Source of the DNA: Hyphomicrobiaceae bacterium
GTDB lineage: Bacteria > Pseudomonadota > Alphaproteobacteria > Rhizobiales > Hyphomicrobiaceae
Reading direction: 5' to 3'
DNA: 64,000 nt
Assembly: GCA_020638035.1 (NCBI GenBank)
Contig: JACKJI010000011.1
Coordinates: 5,405 to 69,404, forward strand
Shown here: piece after piece, positions 45,358 to 53,373 of the stretch
Layout of the letters: each line of letters starts with the position of its first letter
Position numbering within the stretch: the first letter of the stretch is position 1
Notes under the pieces: generated by a model
Database searches by the model: none
What the model saw: only the letters and a program-made list of their open reading frames with translations
What the model was told of the DNA's origin: nothing
Translations under genes and position numbers: made by a program

Positions 45358-46977
45358 TCAGTGGCTGGTGCCTTCCGAGAAGGTAATCTTGTTGTAGACG
45401 TTGTACTTGCCGGACGGCTTTCGCATCGGCAACCGTTTCACTTCGTTGAAGGTCTCGGCGTCGTAGACGACGAGCGCCCCGTCATCCTCCCAGATCGACA
45501 CCAGCGCGTGCTTGCCCGACCTGTCGAACTCCACATGGGCCGCCGTCTTTCCCGGAGCAGGCCGCAGGGTCTGCACGATCTTGAGTTCGGTCTTGTCGAT
45601 GATCTGGATGGTGTCTCGCTCTTTCGACATCATCACATCCGTCCACGCGTACCGCGAGCCTTCGTGGCTGCGCATGAAGAACCCCGGCCCTGGCGTATCG
45701 ATCTGCTTGACGATCGACCAGTCGTCGAGGCGGATGACGCTGATCTTGCCCTGCTTCAGGTGCGGCGTCGCCATGACGCGGCGGCCCTCGTGGTCAAACG
45801 TGATACCGGCGCCCAGATGCGGCAGACCCGGCATGTCGACGCGACTTATCGCGCGACCTGCATCTAAATCGACGACCACCGCGCTCTTGCCATCGCGCGC
45901 CGAACCCATCAGATGCCGGTAGGGCTGATCGAAGAAGAAGTCGTCAAGCGGTTCCTGGATCTCGATGCGCCGCAGCGCCAGTGGCTCGGCAGTCGCCGAC
46001 TTGCCAGCGGCTCCGGCGGTCGCATCGCCCTTCGTGATCCCGCCATCGGGCTGCGATGCAACCGGGCCGGTCGCAATCTCCCAAATCTCCGGCACATCCT
46101 TCAAGGCGGCGATAAATGCGTTCCTGGGCGGCGCCTGGTAGACCGCACTCACCCGCGAACTCGTTCCCTTGCTGTCTGCGACATTGAAGATCTTCTCCAC
46201 GCTCAGATCGTCTGCCGACAGGATCACGAGTGTGTGGGGCAGGTAATTGGCGACAGCCACATGCTTCGCATCACTGGATATGGCAATATTGCGGGAGTTG
46301 ATGCCTGCGCGGATCTCGGCCACGACCTTGAGATCCCACAGATCGAACTTGGTCACCCAGCCATCGCGCGACATGAAGAAGACGAACCGGCCGTCTCTTG
46401 TGAACTTAGGTCCCCCATGCAGGGCGAAGCGCGATGCGAACCGGTGAATGGGCGTGAAGGTATCGCCATCGAGAATCGTGATGTGGTGATCGCCTGTCTC
46501 GACGACCACGAACAGATTGAGCGGGTCGGCGTCAAACCTGGGCCTGTCGAGCACAGGTGGCGTGCTCGTTACGACGCGGGATGCGGTGATATCGGCTTCG
46601 GTCCAACGTGGAACCTCGGGCAGTTCCTGATAGATGTATTCGAGAAGCACCGTGCGCTCTGTCTCACCGAGCGTCGCGGCAAAGCCCGGCATCTGCGTGG
46701 CGGGCCGTCCTTCGGCAATGGTACGTACCGCTGCCTCCCGTTTCAGCCGCACAAGGGCCTGCGGAATGAGGGCTGGCCCGGTGCCGCCGAAGCGGTCGGC
46801 GCCATGACATGACGCGCAATGTGCCTGGAAGAGAGCCGCTGCATCGGGCTTTCCCTCCTGCGCAACCGCTGGAGACTGCACCACACCGACCCATACCGAC
46901 ATAACGATAGCCAGGACAGCGAACCGTCGCACGGCTGTAAACGAATGGCCGCGGTCAGATGCGATGGGGCTGCTCAT
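45358..46977 (-). CDS. nirN: NirN, cytochrome c / d1-type protein of heme d1 maturation
   Basis: A 539-residue periplasmic protein: signal peptide, cytochrome c domain with CASCH near residue 54, then an eight-bladed propeller that binds heme d1. NirN oxidises dihydro-heme d1 to heme d1, the last step of cofactor synthesis. It resembles NirS but differs at the end: KPSGKYNVYNKI here against TGKFNVHNTQHD in the window's NirS. ATG 46977 overlaps the nirJ stop by 23 bases. The GTG at 46989 is an alternative. Confidence 0.88.
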   Translation of the reverse strand: MSSPIASDRGHSFTAVRRFAVLAIVMSVWVGVVQSPAVAQEGKPDAAALFQAHCASCHGADRFGGTGPALIPQALVRLKREAAVRTIAEGRPATQMPGFAATLGETERTVLLEYIYQELPEVPRWTEADITASRVVTSTPPVLDRPRFDADPLNLFVVVETGDHHITILDGDTFTPIHRFASRFALHGGPKFTRDGRFVFFMSRDGWVTKFDLWDLKVVAEIRAGINSRNIAISSDAKHVAVANYLPHTLVILSADDLSVEKIFNVADSKGTSSRVSAVYQAPPRNAFIAALKDVPEIWEIATGPVASQPDGGITKGDATAGAAGKSATAEPLALRRIEIQEPLDDFFFDQPYRHLMGSARDGKSAVVVDLDAGRAISRVDMPGLPHLGAGITFDHEGRRVMATPHLKQGKISVIRLDDWSIVKQIDTPGPGFFMRSHEGSRYAWTDVMMSKERDTIQIIDKTELKIVQTLRPAPGKTAAHVEFDRSGKHALVSIWEDDGALVVYDAETFNEVKRLPMRKPSGKYNVYNKITFSEGTSH

Positions 46978-48163
46978 GGCGCACTCCACGGAACGGGGTC
47001 ACGGTGAGGCGCGGCTGCATTTCCGAAACGCCAATCTCTTCGTCCGACAGATAGCACGCCGGATCCTCCGCCCATGGATCGCCCGTGAGCTGGAGTGCGC
47101 GCACACGCGTGTTGCCGCTGCAAATGTCGAGATGTTGGCATGCTCCGCAGCGCCCGCTGACTTGTCGCGGCCGCTGCTTCAGGCCGCGCATCAGCGGATC
47201 GGAGACGTCCTGCCAGATCTCCGAGAACGGCCGGGTCTTCACGTTGCCGAGGGGGTAGCTCCACCAGAACGTGTCGGGATGCACTTCGCCCGTGTTGTCG
47301 ATGTTGGCGACGTTTATGCCCGACGCATTGCCCCCCCATTGCACGAGCTTTGCACGCATATGTTCAGCAGCGTGCGGGAACCTACGGCGCACCCAATGAT
47401 AGAGGAATACGCCATCGGCATCGTTGTTGCCCGTGACGATCTCCATGCGCTGACCACGCTCGACGTAGCCCCAGGCCCGCTCGATGAGCCCTTCCATCTT
47501 CCGCCGCGTAATCTCCAAGGCCGCGTCATCACCGCGATTCTTATTGCCGCGACCCGCGTAATTGAGGTGCGACAGATAGAACTTGTCGACGCCCTCCCGT
47601 TCCGCGAGATCCAGCAGATCATCGAGCTGGACGTGATTATCCATCGTCATCGTGAACCGGAGACCGACCTTGATGTCGTGCTCCAGGCACAGCCGGACAC
47701 CGCGCAGAGAGGCATCGAAGGATCCCTCCTTGCCGCGAAAGGCATCGTGGACCGCGCCGATCCCGTCGAGTGAGATTCCGACATAGTCGAAACCGACGTC
47801 GCGGATCGCGCCGATGTTGTCGCTATCGATCAGAGCCCCGTTCGACGACAACCCGACATAAAAGCCCATCGCCTTGGCGCGGTGCGCGATGTCGAAGATG
47901 TCCGGTCTCAGAAGGGGCTCGCCGCCCGACAGGATGAGCACCGGGACACGGAATCGCTTCAGGTCATCCATGACCTGGAAAACCTCGTCTCGCGTCAGCT
48001 CGCCGGGAAAGTCGACATCCGCGGAGATCGAGTAGCAGTGCTTGCACTTCAGGTTACAACGCCTGATGAGATTCCAGATCACGACCGGGCCCGGTGGATC
48101 GCGCCGCGGACCCGCCGGAGTCGGGTGGACCAGTTCTTCCAGAAGCTGCGTCAACCGGAACAT
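46955..48163 (-). CDS. nirJ: Heme d1 biosynthesis radical SAM protein NirJ
   Basis: A 402-residue radical-SAM enzyme that replaces the propionate side chains of the heme d1 precursor by oxo groups. The SAM-cluster motif is CNLKCKHC near residue 36, and a SPASM-like auxiliary cluster CGACQHLDIC lies near residue 350. Start ATG 48163 follows an AAGGCGG. It lies one base past the nirH stop, which implies coupled translation. Confidence 0.93.
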   Translation of the reverse strand: MFRLTQLLEELVHPTPAGPRRDPPGPVVIWNLIRRCNLKCKHCYSISADVDFPGELTRDEVFQVMDDLKRFRVPVLILSGGEPLLRPDIFDIAHRAKAMGFYVGLSSNGALIDSDNIGAIRDVGFDYVGISLDGIGAVHDAFRGKEGSFDASLRGVRLCLEHDIKVGLRFTMTMDNHVQLDDLLDLAEREGVDKFYLSHLNYAGRGNKNRGDDAALEITRRKMEGLIERAWGYVERGQRMEIVTGNNDADGVFLYHWVRRRFPHAAEHMRAKLVQWGGNASGINVANIDNTGEVHPDTFWWSYPLGNVKTRPFSEIWQDVSDPLMRGLKQRPRQVSGRCGACQHLDICSGNTRVRALQLTGDPWAEDPACYLSDEEIGVSEMQPRLTVTPFRGVRHEQPHRI

Positions 48164-48164
48164 G

Positions 48165-48698
48165 TCACACCGCCTTTCGCTCATGTTTGCGGGCATTTTT
48201 CGGCGTGTCGCTGGACGACTTCAGCCGCATACCCGTCTTTTTCAGAATGCGCGTGGAGACGAGCACGTCGTGAGCGCGACATGCGTCGCCAAGCAGCTCC
48301 GCGATCGTCGATATTTTCTCTGCCACGACTACAGCAGAGCGTCCGTGAACCATCGCAAACAGATTGTAGCGCCAGATCGGTTCGCGCCGCGGACGGCGAT
48401 AGCAGTGCGTTACGAAGGGCAGCGCGCCGACAAGCGGACCGAGCCGGGAAACTTCCTCGTCCGCGACATCCCATACGGTCATCGCATTGTGCTTGATCCC
48501 CAGCGCATAGTGGTTCGGCACGATGCCTATGCGGCGGATGATGCCCTCGTCCATCATGCGCAAGAGGCGCGCCATCACCTCAGCCTCACTGAGCCCGGTC
48601 TTCTCAGCCACCGCTGCATAGGGCTGCTCCACCAGCGGCAACCCGGCCTGGGTCGCCTCGACGATTGCCCGGTCCTCTGGCTCCAAAACGCGTGTCAT
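48165..48698 (-). CDS. nirH: Siroheme decarboxylase subunit NirH-like
   Basis: A 177-residue Lrp/AsnC-like protein with an N-terminal winged helix and an RAM-like domain. In heme d1 synthesis, NirD, NirL, NirG and NirH decarboxylate siroheme to didecarboxysiroheme. The YRRPRREPIWRYNLFAMVHG segment, found also in the C-terminal half of the NirDL fusion, marks the NirH/NirL type. The basic C-terminal tail (about 25 residues) is extra. Overlaps nirG by four bases. Confidence 0.85.
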   Translation of the reverse strand: MTRVLEPEDRAIVEATQAGLPLVEQPYAAVAEKTGLSEAEVMARLLRMMDEGIIRRIGIVPNHYALGIKHNAMTVWDVADEEVSRLGPLVGALPFVTHCYRRPRREPIWRYNLFAMVHGRSAVVVAEKISTIAELLGDACRAHDVLVSTRILKKTGMRLKSSSDTPKNARKHERKAV

Positions 48699-49141
48699 GC
48701 CGCCACCCTGAAACCGATGAAATACTCCTCGAGCTTGGGGAACTCGAGCACCGGAAGAGCCGTTGCATCCTCGATCGCCTTCACTGCGTCGGCGATCCCA
48801 TCCTCCGTCTCAGTCGCCAGCACGAACCACATGTTGAGTGCGTGGTTGCGCTCATAGTTATGGGCCACCTCGGGCATGGCATTTACGGTGGCTGCAACCT
48901 CGTCGAAACGCTCTGCCGGCACCGCCATCGCACATAGGCAGAATGCACCGCCGAGCCGATCAGCGTTGTACATCGGCCCGAAGCGCGTAGCGACGCCCGA
49001 TGCCAGCAACTCGCCGATCCGCTCGATCAGCGCATCCGAGGCCAGACCGAGCTGCGCGCCCGCCTCCGCGAACGGGTGCTCCACGACGGGGAAGCCCTCC
49101 TGAAGCAGATTGATGATGGCACGGTCGATGGCATCGATCAT
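48695..49141 (-). CDS. nirG: Siroheme decarboxylase subunit NirG-like
   Basis: A 148-residue Lrp-like protein. The VAHNYERNHALNMWFVLATE segment is shared with the N-terminal half of the NirDL protein and marks the NirD/NirG type; the two histidine/tyrosine-rich segments bind siroheme in this family. It overlaps its neighbours by four bases on both sides. Confidence 0.85.
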   Translation of the reverse strand: MIDAIDRAIINLLQEGFPVVEHPFAEAGAQLGLASDALIERIGELLASGVATRFGPMYNADRLGGAFCLCAMAVPAERFDEVAATVNAMPEVAHNYERNHALNMWFVLATETEDGIADAVKAIEDATALPVLEFPKLEEYFIGFRVAA

Positions 49142-50205
49142 TGTGCGGCCTCCCGCTGCAAATCACCGTCGTGCGCGATACGCGTTCCCCGCTGCAGATA
49201 ACAACGCCGGGAGAACAGCACCGCGTGACGCGCAGCATCACTGCCACCGGATGCCGCGAGGCGCGCGACCTGCTCGAGCACGCGCGTGCGCTCCTGACCA
49301 TGAACCATGCAGAATAGATTGTAGGGCCAGCGCGCCTCATGACGCGGTCTGCGGTAGCACAGCGTGACGAACGGCTGGCGCGCAAACTGCTCACCAATGG
49401 CGTCCACACGAGAATCCTCGACGTCGAAAACGACCATCGCATTGGCCCGGTAGCCGAGCCGCCGGTGACGCACGATGATGCCGAAGCGCGTTATGACGCC
49501 GATGGCAAGCAGCCGGGCTATGCGCGCCATGACTTCCGCCTCTTCGAGCCCTGTCTCCGTGCCGAGGGCCAGATAGGGGCGTGGCACCAGCATCAGGCCT
49601 CGCTCGAGCGCGCCGAGCAGCCGGTGATCGACGGCATCCACCAGATTGCCGTCCTGCGGTGCGGCCGCAGGAATTGCTGCGCGCGCGGCTTCATGCCGAC
49701 CTTGTCCCAGGCTGTTCTGCGAAAGGGAGAAGCCGAGATCGATGTAATAAGCCCGCTCCAGCGGCAGCTCCAGAATATCGAGCCCCGAGGCCACGCGAAT
49801 CCGATTCAGGGACTGTGTGAGCGCGGCTGCATCCGTTGCCGCGATCACGAACCAGAGGTTGATTGCGTGCTCGCGTTCGTAGTTGTGATTGACTCCGGGC
49901 TCTGCATTAACGATCGCGGCCACCTCGTCCAGCCGCGCCGCCGGCACAGACATCGCCGCCAGCATGCTGGCACCAATCGTATTCGGCCGGATCGTCGCCC
50001 CGACACGACCAAGCACACCGGCGCGACTGAGATCGCCGAGCCCGTCAAGCACGGAGTCCTCATCGAGTCCGACCGCACGGCCGACCGCCGCATACGGCCT
50101 CTGCACCAACGGAAAGGCGCGCTGCCAGCCGTCGAGCAGCTGGAAGAGCTGCGGCGCGACTGCCGGCATGGCGTTGTCCCCCAGCGAAGCAGCTTGCAGC
50201 GTCAT
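49138..50205 (-). CDS. nirDL: NirDL fusion, siroheme decarboxylase
   Basis: A 355-residue protein made of two Lrp-like halves: NirD-like (about residues 15-160, VNHNYEREHAINLWFVIAAT) and NirL-like (about residues 190-340, YRRPRHEARWPYNLFCMVHG), joined by a short linker. Such fusions are known from Paracoccus. It works with NirG and NirH to convert siroheme. It overlaps nirF and nirG by four bases. Confidence 0.88.
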   Translation of the reverse strand: MTLQAASLGDNAMPAVAPQLFQLLDGWQRAFPLVQRPYAAVGRAVGLDEDSVLDGLGDLSRAGVLGRVGATIRPNTIGASMLAAMSVPAARLDEVAAIVNAEPGVNHNYEREHAINLWFVIAATDAAALTQSLNRIRVASGLDILELPLERAYYIDLGFSLSQNSLGQGRHEAARAAIPAAAPQDGNLVDAVDHRLLGALERGLMLVPRPYLALGTETGLEEAEVMARIARLLAIGVITRFGIIVRHRRLGYRANAMVVFDVEDSRVDAIGEQFARQPFVTLCYRRPRHEARWPYNLFCMVHGQERTRVLEQVARLAASGGSDAARHAVLFSRRCYLQRGTRIAHDGDLQREAAQ

Positions 50206-51431
50206 TGGCCGATCCTGTGCGCACGAGCGGTGAAGAAAATGCCCGACGGCTTCACCGCCGGAATCGACGCGATGCGTTCGAACGTGCGCGTGTCATGAAT
50301 GTCAATGCGATCTGCATCGCGCACCGAGATCCACGTCTCGTGACCACGCGGGGTGAACTCCAGGTGCAGCACAGCCGGCCCCGGCTTGAACGCGTGCACA
50401 ACAGCCATCGTGCGGGCATCGATCACCTGGACGGTGTCGTTGAGCGGATGGGCAAAGTTCACCCACACGCGCGGGCTGCCCGGCTGAACGACGGCAAAGA
50501 TCGGTTGACCGTGCGTCGCCACCCGACCGCATTCGGTGAACGTCTCGGCGTCGACCGCCAGCAGCTCGTGGCGACCGACCGCGGGCAACAGGAAGCGGCC
50601 GGCAACCTCCGCCCAGCCTTCCAGATGCGGCATCTTGAAGACCGGTAGTGGTGCTTCGCCCCGGCCATAGCCGTCGAGGATGCGGCGCGGCTTGGGCGCG
50701 TCCTGCCACAGATCGAGATGGACGAGCCCGTCCTCGCCGAACAGGCCGGCGATGTAGTGGCGGCCGTCACTTGTAATTGACGCGTCGTAGGGCAGCTTGC
50801 CGACGTCGGCGAAGCGCGTGACGCTCGGCATACCGGACGACATGTTCGTGAAATCAGCGATCCATATCTCGCCCGCATCATAAAGCGTGTAGACGAAACG
50901 GCGCCCCGGCGCATCGACGAGCCCGACCGTCTTGGAGCGCTTGCCCGTACCCGGATCGGCGGATATTTCGCATACTGGTGCCAGCGTGTCGGCATCGAAC
51001 ACACGCACTCCGCCTGGCTCGTAATTGGACACGGCAAGGAGACGGCCGTCGTCGGAAATCGCACCACCGATCGCGTTGCCGGCCTGGATAATGCGCGCAG
51101 AAAGCTGACCGGTGACGAGATCGACTTTGCTCAGGCCGCCATCGCGACCGAACACATAGGCAAAACGAGCGTCGCGGGAAAAGACGACCGAGGCATGCGA
51201 CAGATCTCCGAGCCCTTCCACGCGACTTTTGACGGCGCGCGCGGCCCAGTCGACGATCAGCACGGAGCCAGACGCACGTTCGATGACGACCCCGAGCGCG
51301 CCCGTTGCCGCATCACATGCGGCGCTGACCGATGGCGCATCGCCGGCGCGCGCCGGTACACGTGGCACCGCGGCCATCGCGCCTGCCGCTGCCGTCGCCA
51401 TCAAGGCTGTCAATGCCTCGCGCCGCTTCAT
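50202..51431 (-). CDS. nirF: Heme d1 biosynthesis protein NirF
   Basis: A 409-residue protein with an N-terminal twin-arginine-like signal (KRREALTALMA) and an eight-bladed propeller resembling the d1 domain of NirS. NirF binds heme d1 intermediates in the periplasm and is needed for maturation. ATG 51431 overlaps the nirC stop by four bases; the longer frame up to 51626 is antisense-like and rejected. Confidence 0.9.
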   Translation of the reverse strand: MKRREALTALMATAAAGAMAAVPRVPARAGDAPSVSAACDAATGALGVVIERASGSVLIVDWAARAVKSRVEGLGDLSHASVVFSRDARFAYVFGRDGGLSKVDLVTGQLSARIIQAGNAIGGAISDDGRLLAVSNYEPGGVRVFDADTLAPVCEISADPGTGKRSKTVGLVDAPGRRFVYTLYDAGEIWIADFTNMSSGMPSVTRFADVGKLPYDASITSDGRHYIAGLFGEDGLVHLDLWQDAPKPRRILDGYGRGEAPLPVFKMPHLEGWAEVAGRFLLPAVGRHELLAVDAETFTECGRVATHGQPIFAVVQPGSPRVWVNFAHPLNDTVQVIDARTMAVVHAFKPGPAVLHLEFTPRGHETWISVRDADRIDIHDTRTFERIASIPAVKPSGIFFTARAHRIGQ

Positions 51432-51772
51432 TCGGGAAACCCTTCCTTCAGCCGCTTGGCGATCCAGACGGCATCTTCTTGGCTGAGGAGCCCCTTCCAC
51501 GGCGGCATAGGCTGCCCGGGCACTCCATCCAGGATGATCGAGGCGATGCTGTCGGCATCGAGATGTTCGAGCGCCATGGGCAGTAGCGGTTTGCCGAGCC
51601 CGCCCTGCAGTGTCATGCCGTGACATGATCCGCAGTCCTGCCGCACAAGAGACGTGAGTTCCGATTGCCTCGCGGCATCGATGGCTCGCGCCGGCCGTGT
51701 CGCACCGTTGACCGCAACCGCGGCCAGCAGCAGAAGGATGACTCTCGAACGTGTCCTAACCGACAGCAACAC
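51428..51772 (-). CDS. nirC: Small periplasmic cytochrome c NirC
   Basis: A 114-residue protein with an N-terminal hydrophobic export helix and one heme c motif CGSCH near residue 48. NirC is a proposed electron donor to NirS or a helper of heme d1 maturation. GTG 51772 is chosen because a GAGGG precedes it and overlap with nirE is then short (17 bases); a start at 51829 would add 19 residues. Confidence 0.85.
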   Translation of the reverse strand: MLLSVRTRSRVILLLLAAVAVNGATRPARAIDAARQSELTSLVRQDCGSCHGMTLQGGLGKPLLPMALEHLDADSIASIILDGVPGQPMPPWKGLLSQEDAVWIAKRLKEGFPE

Positions 51773-52637
51773 GTGAGCCCTCGCGCTCTTCGCAGTGTTG
51801 ATCGGGAACTTCCGCGAGCGTAATTGCACGCTGCATTACCGCGGCAAGGCCGGCGACCTCGCCGATGACGAACAGCACCGGCGCCTGCATCCGCGCCCTG
51901 CGCACATCGCCGGCAATCCGCGAAAGCGTACTGGAAAGTTGCACTTCATCGGCACGCGTCGCGCTTGCAACGGCGAGCACGGGCGTTTCACCATCCCGCC
52001 CATGGGCGATCAGTTGGCTCGCAATCTCATCGATGTTGGCAAGGCCCATGTAGACGACCAACGTCGTCGAAGAATCGGAGAGCCCAGGCCAGTCGAAATC
52101 GAGGGCTTCACCGTCGCGGCGATGCCCGGTGAGAAAGCGCACGCCGGTGGCGACGTCGCGATGGGTCAGCGGCACCTTGAGCGAGGCCGCGCAGCCTTGT
52201 GCCGACGTGATGCCGGGGACCACCTCGAATGCGATGCCGGCCGTGGCAAGCGCGATCGCTTCTTCGCCACCGCGCCCGAACATGAAAGGATCGCCGCCCT
52301 TGAGCCTGACGATGCGCCCGCCGCCGCGCGCCAGCGAGATCAGGAGCTGACTGATCTCGTCCTGCGGCACGGGATGGTGTCCCGGCGTCTTGCCCACATC
52401 GATGAGCCGCGCGTGCGGCGGCGCGAGGGCCAGGATCTCGTCGGACACAAGCCGATCGTAGACGATGACGCTGGCCATACCGATGGCGCGCACGGCCTTC
52501 ATTGTCAAAAGCTCAGGATCACCCGGACCAGCGCCTACGAGCTGAACGATCCCTCCCAGTCCGGCCACAGCGCGACACCCCGTCCGCACGCCATCGCGGA
52601 GGTCCCTGTCACTTGTGAAGGTGCGTGTGGGTTTCAT
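51756..52637 (-). CDS. nirE: Uroporphyrinogen-III C-methyltransferase NirE
   Basis: A 293-residue SUMT enzyme that converts uroporphyrinogen III to precorrin-2 at the start of heme d1 synthesis. Motifs: VGAGPGDPELLT, LKGGDPFMFGRGGEE and VPGITSAQGCAA. It is the first gene of the nirE-C-F-DL-G-H-J-N operon; an Nnr-type operator lies 67 bases upstream. ATG 52637 follows GGAGACGG. Confidence 0.92.
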   Translation of the reverse strand: MKPTRTFTSDRDLRDGVRTGCRAVAGLGGIVQLVGAGPGDPELLTMKAVRAIGMASVIVYDRLVSDEILALAPPHARLIDVGKTPGHHPVPQDEISQLLISLARGGGRIVRLKGGDPFMFGRGGEEAIALATAGIAFEVVPGITSAQGCAASLKVPLTHRDVATGVRFLTGHRRDGEALDFDWPGLSDSSTTLVVYMGLANIDEIASQLIAHGRDGETPVLAVASATRADEVQLSSTLSRIAGDVRRARMQAPVLFVIGEVAGLAAVMQRAITLAEVPDQHCEEREGSRVAVG

Positions 52638-52703
52638 TCGACCGTCTCCGCAACCGATATAAGCTCTTGGTTTCAAGCCTAATCGTGCACGCGCATGGGT
52701 TGC

Positions 52704-52717
52704 TTGACTTACGTCAC
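52704..52717. promoter_or_regulatory. Nnr/Dnr-type operator before nirE
   Basis: TTGAC-TTAC-GTCAC: two near-palindromic half-sites with the 4-base spacer of the Fnr/Nnr/Dnr family; one base of the right half deviates from GTCAA. Distance to the nirE start (67 bases) is nearly the same as that of the nirS site to its start. Confidence 0.65.
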
Positions 52718-52868
52718 GTCGCCAGCACGCAGCTGGGCCGCTTGCGTTCCGTCACTGTCGTCGGGCTCCCAGGAGTCACCGTGGAAACGCAGCCATGCTT
52801 CTGGTTATGTTATGGATTTAAGAACGGCTGACGACCGTGGCCCTGCCCCAACCGTTCCATCCAGAACA

Positions 52869-53309
52869 CTACGGCACAACTTCGATCGAGCCGATCATGC
52901 CCTCGCGCTCGTAATGCGGGCCGCACAGGTAGGTATGGCTTCCCTCTGGCAGGTCCATGGTCATCTCGGAGCCCTCGCCGCCGAAATAGCGCTCCGATTC
53001 GGGACGACCCGCATCACGGAACCAGTAGCTGTGCGTGGTCCGCTTATCGAGGTTGATAAAGCGAACCTTTGAGCCTTTCTTCACCTGCAGCTTGGTCGGG
53101 CAGAAGGTGTACTTGTACATGGCGATGACCTGGACGGGTTCCTCGCTCATCTCCTTGCCGTAGAGTTCCTTGTAGCGAGTGCTGGCTTCCTTGCAGATCT
53201 CCAGCCGTTCTTCCGGTGTCACCGCCAGGGCGGGCGCGGCCGTTCCGGCCAGCGCTGCCACGATTGCGGCCGACAGCCAGACCGCGCGCCGTTGGGCACA
53301 TGCCGTCAT
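52869..53309 (-). CDS. Cupredoxin (plastocyanin/pseudoazurin-like) with extra N-terminal region
   Basis: A 146-residue exported protein: signal peptide (about residues 1-29), a helical stretch of about 30 residues, then a cupredoxin fold. Type-1 copper ligands are His93, Cys129, His132 and probably Met138. Small blue copper proteins often donate electrons to nitrite reductase, and nirS is close by. An AGGAGG lies upstream of the ATG at 53309. It follows the multiheme gene by 64 bases on the same strand and may be cotranscribed with it. Confidence 0.8.
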   Translation of the reverse strand: MTACAQRRAVWLSAAIVAALAGTAAPALAVTPEERLEICKEASTRYKELYGKEMSEEPVQVIAMYKYTFCPTKLQVKKGSKVRFINLDKRTTHSYWFRDAGRPESERYFGGEGSEMTMDLPEGSHTYLCGPHYEREGMIGSIEVVP

Positions 53310-53373
53310 AGGACCATCCTCCTCGATAGGTCGCCCCCCTTGCCCACAGCGCTAACCGCGCCCGACTTGCTCG

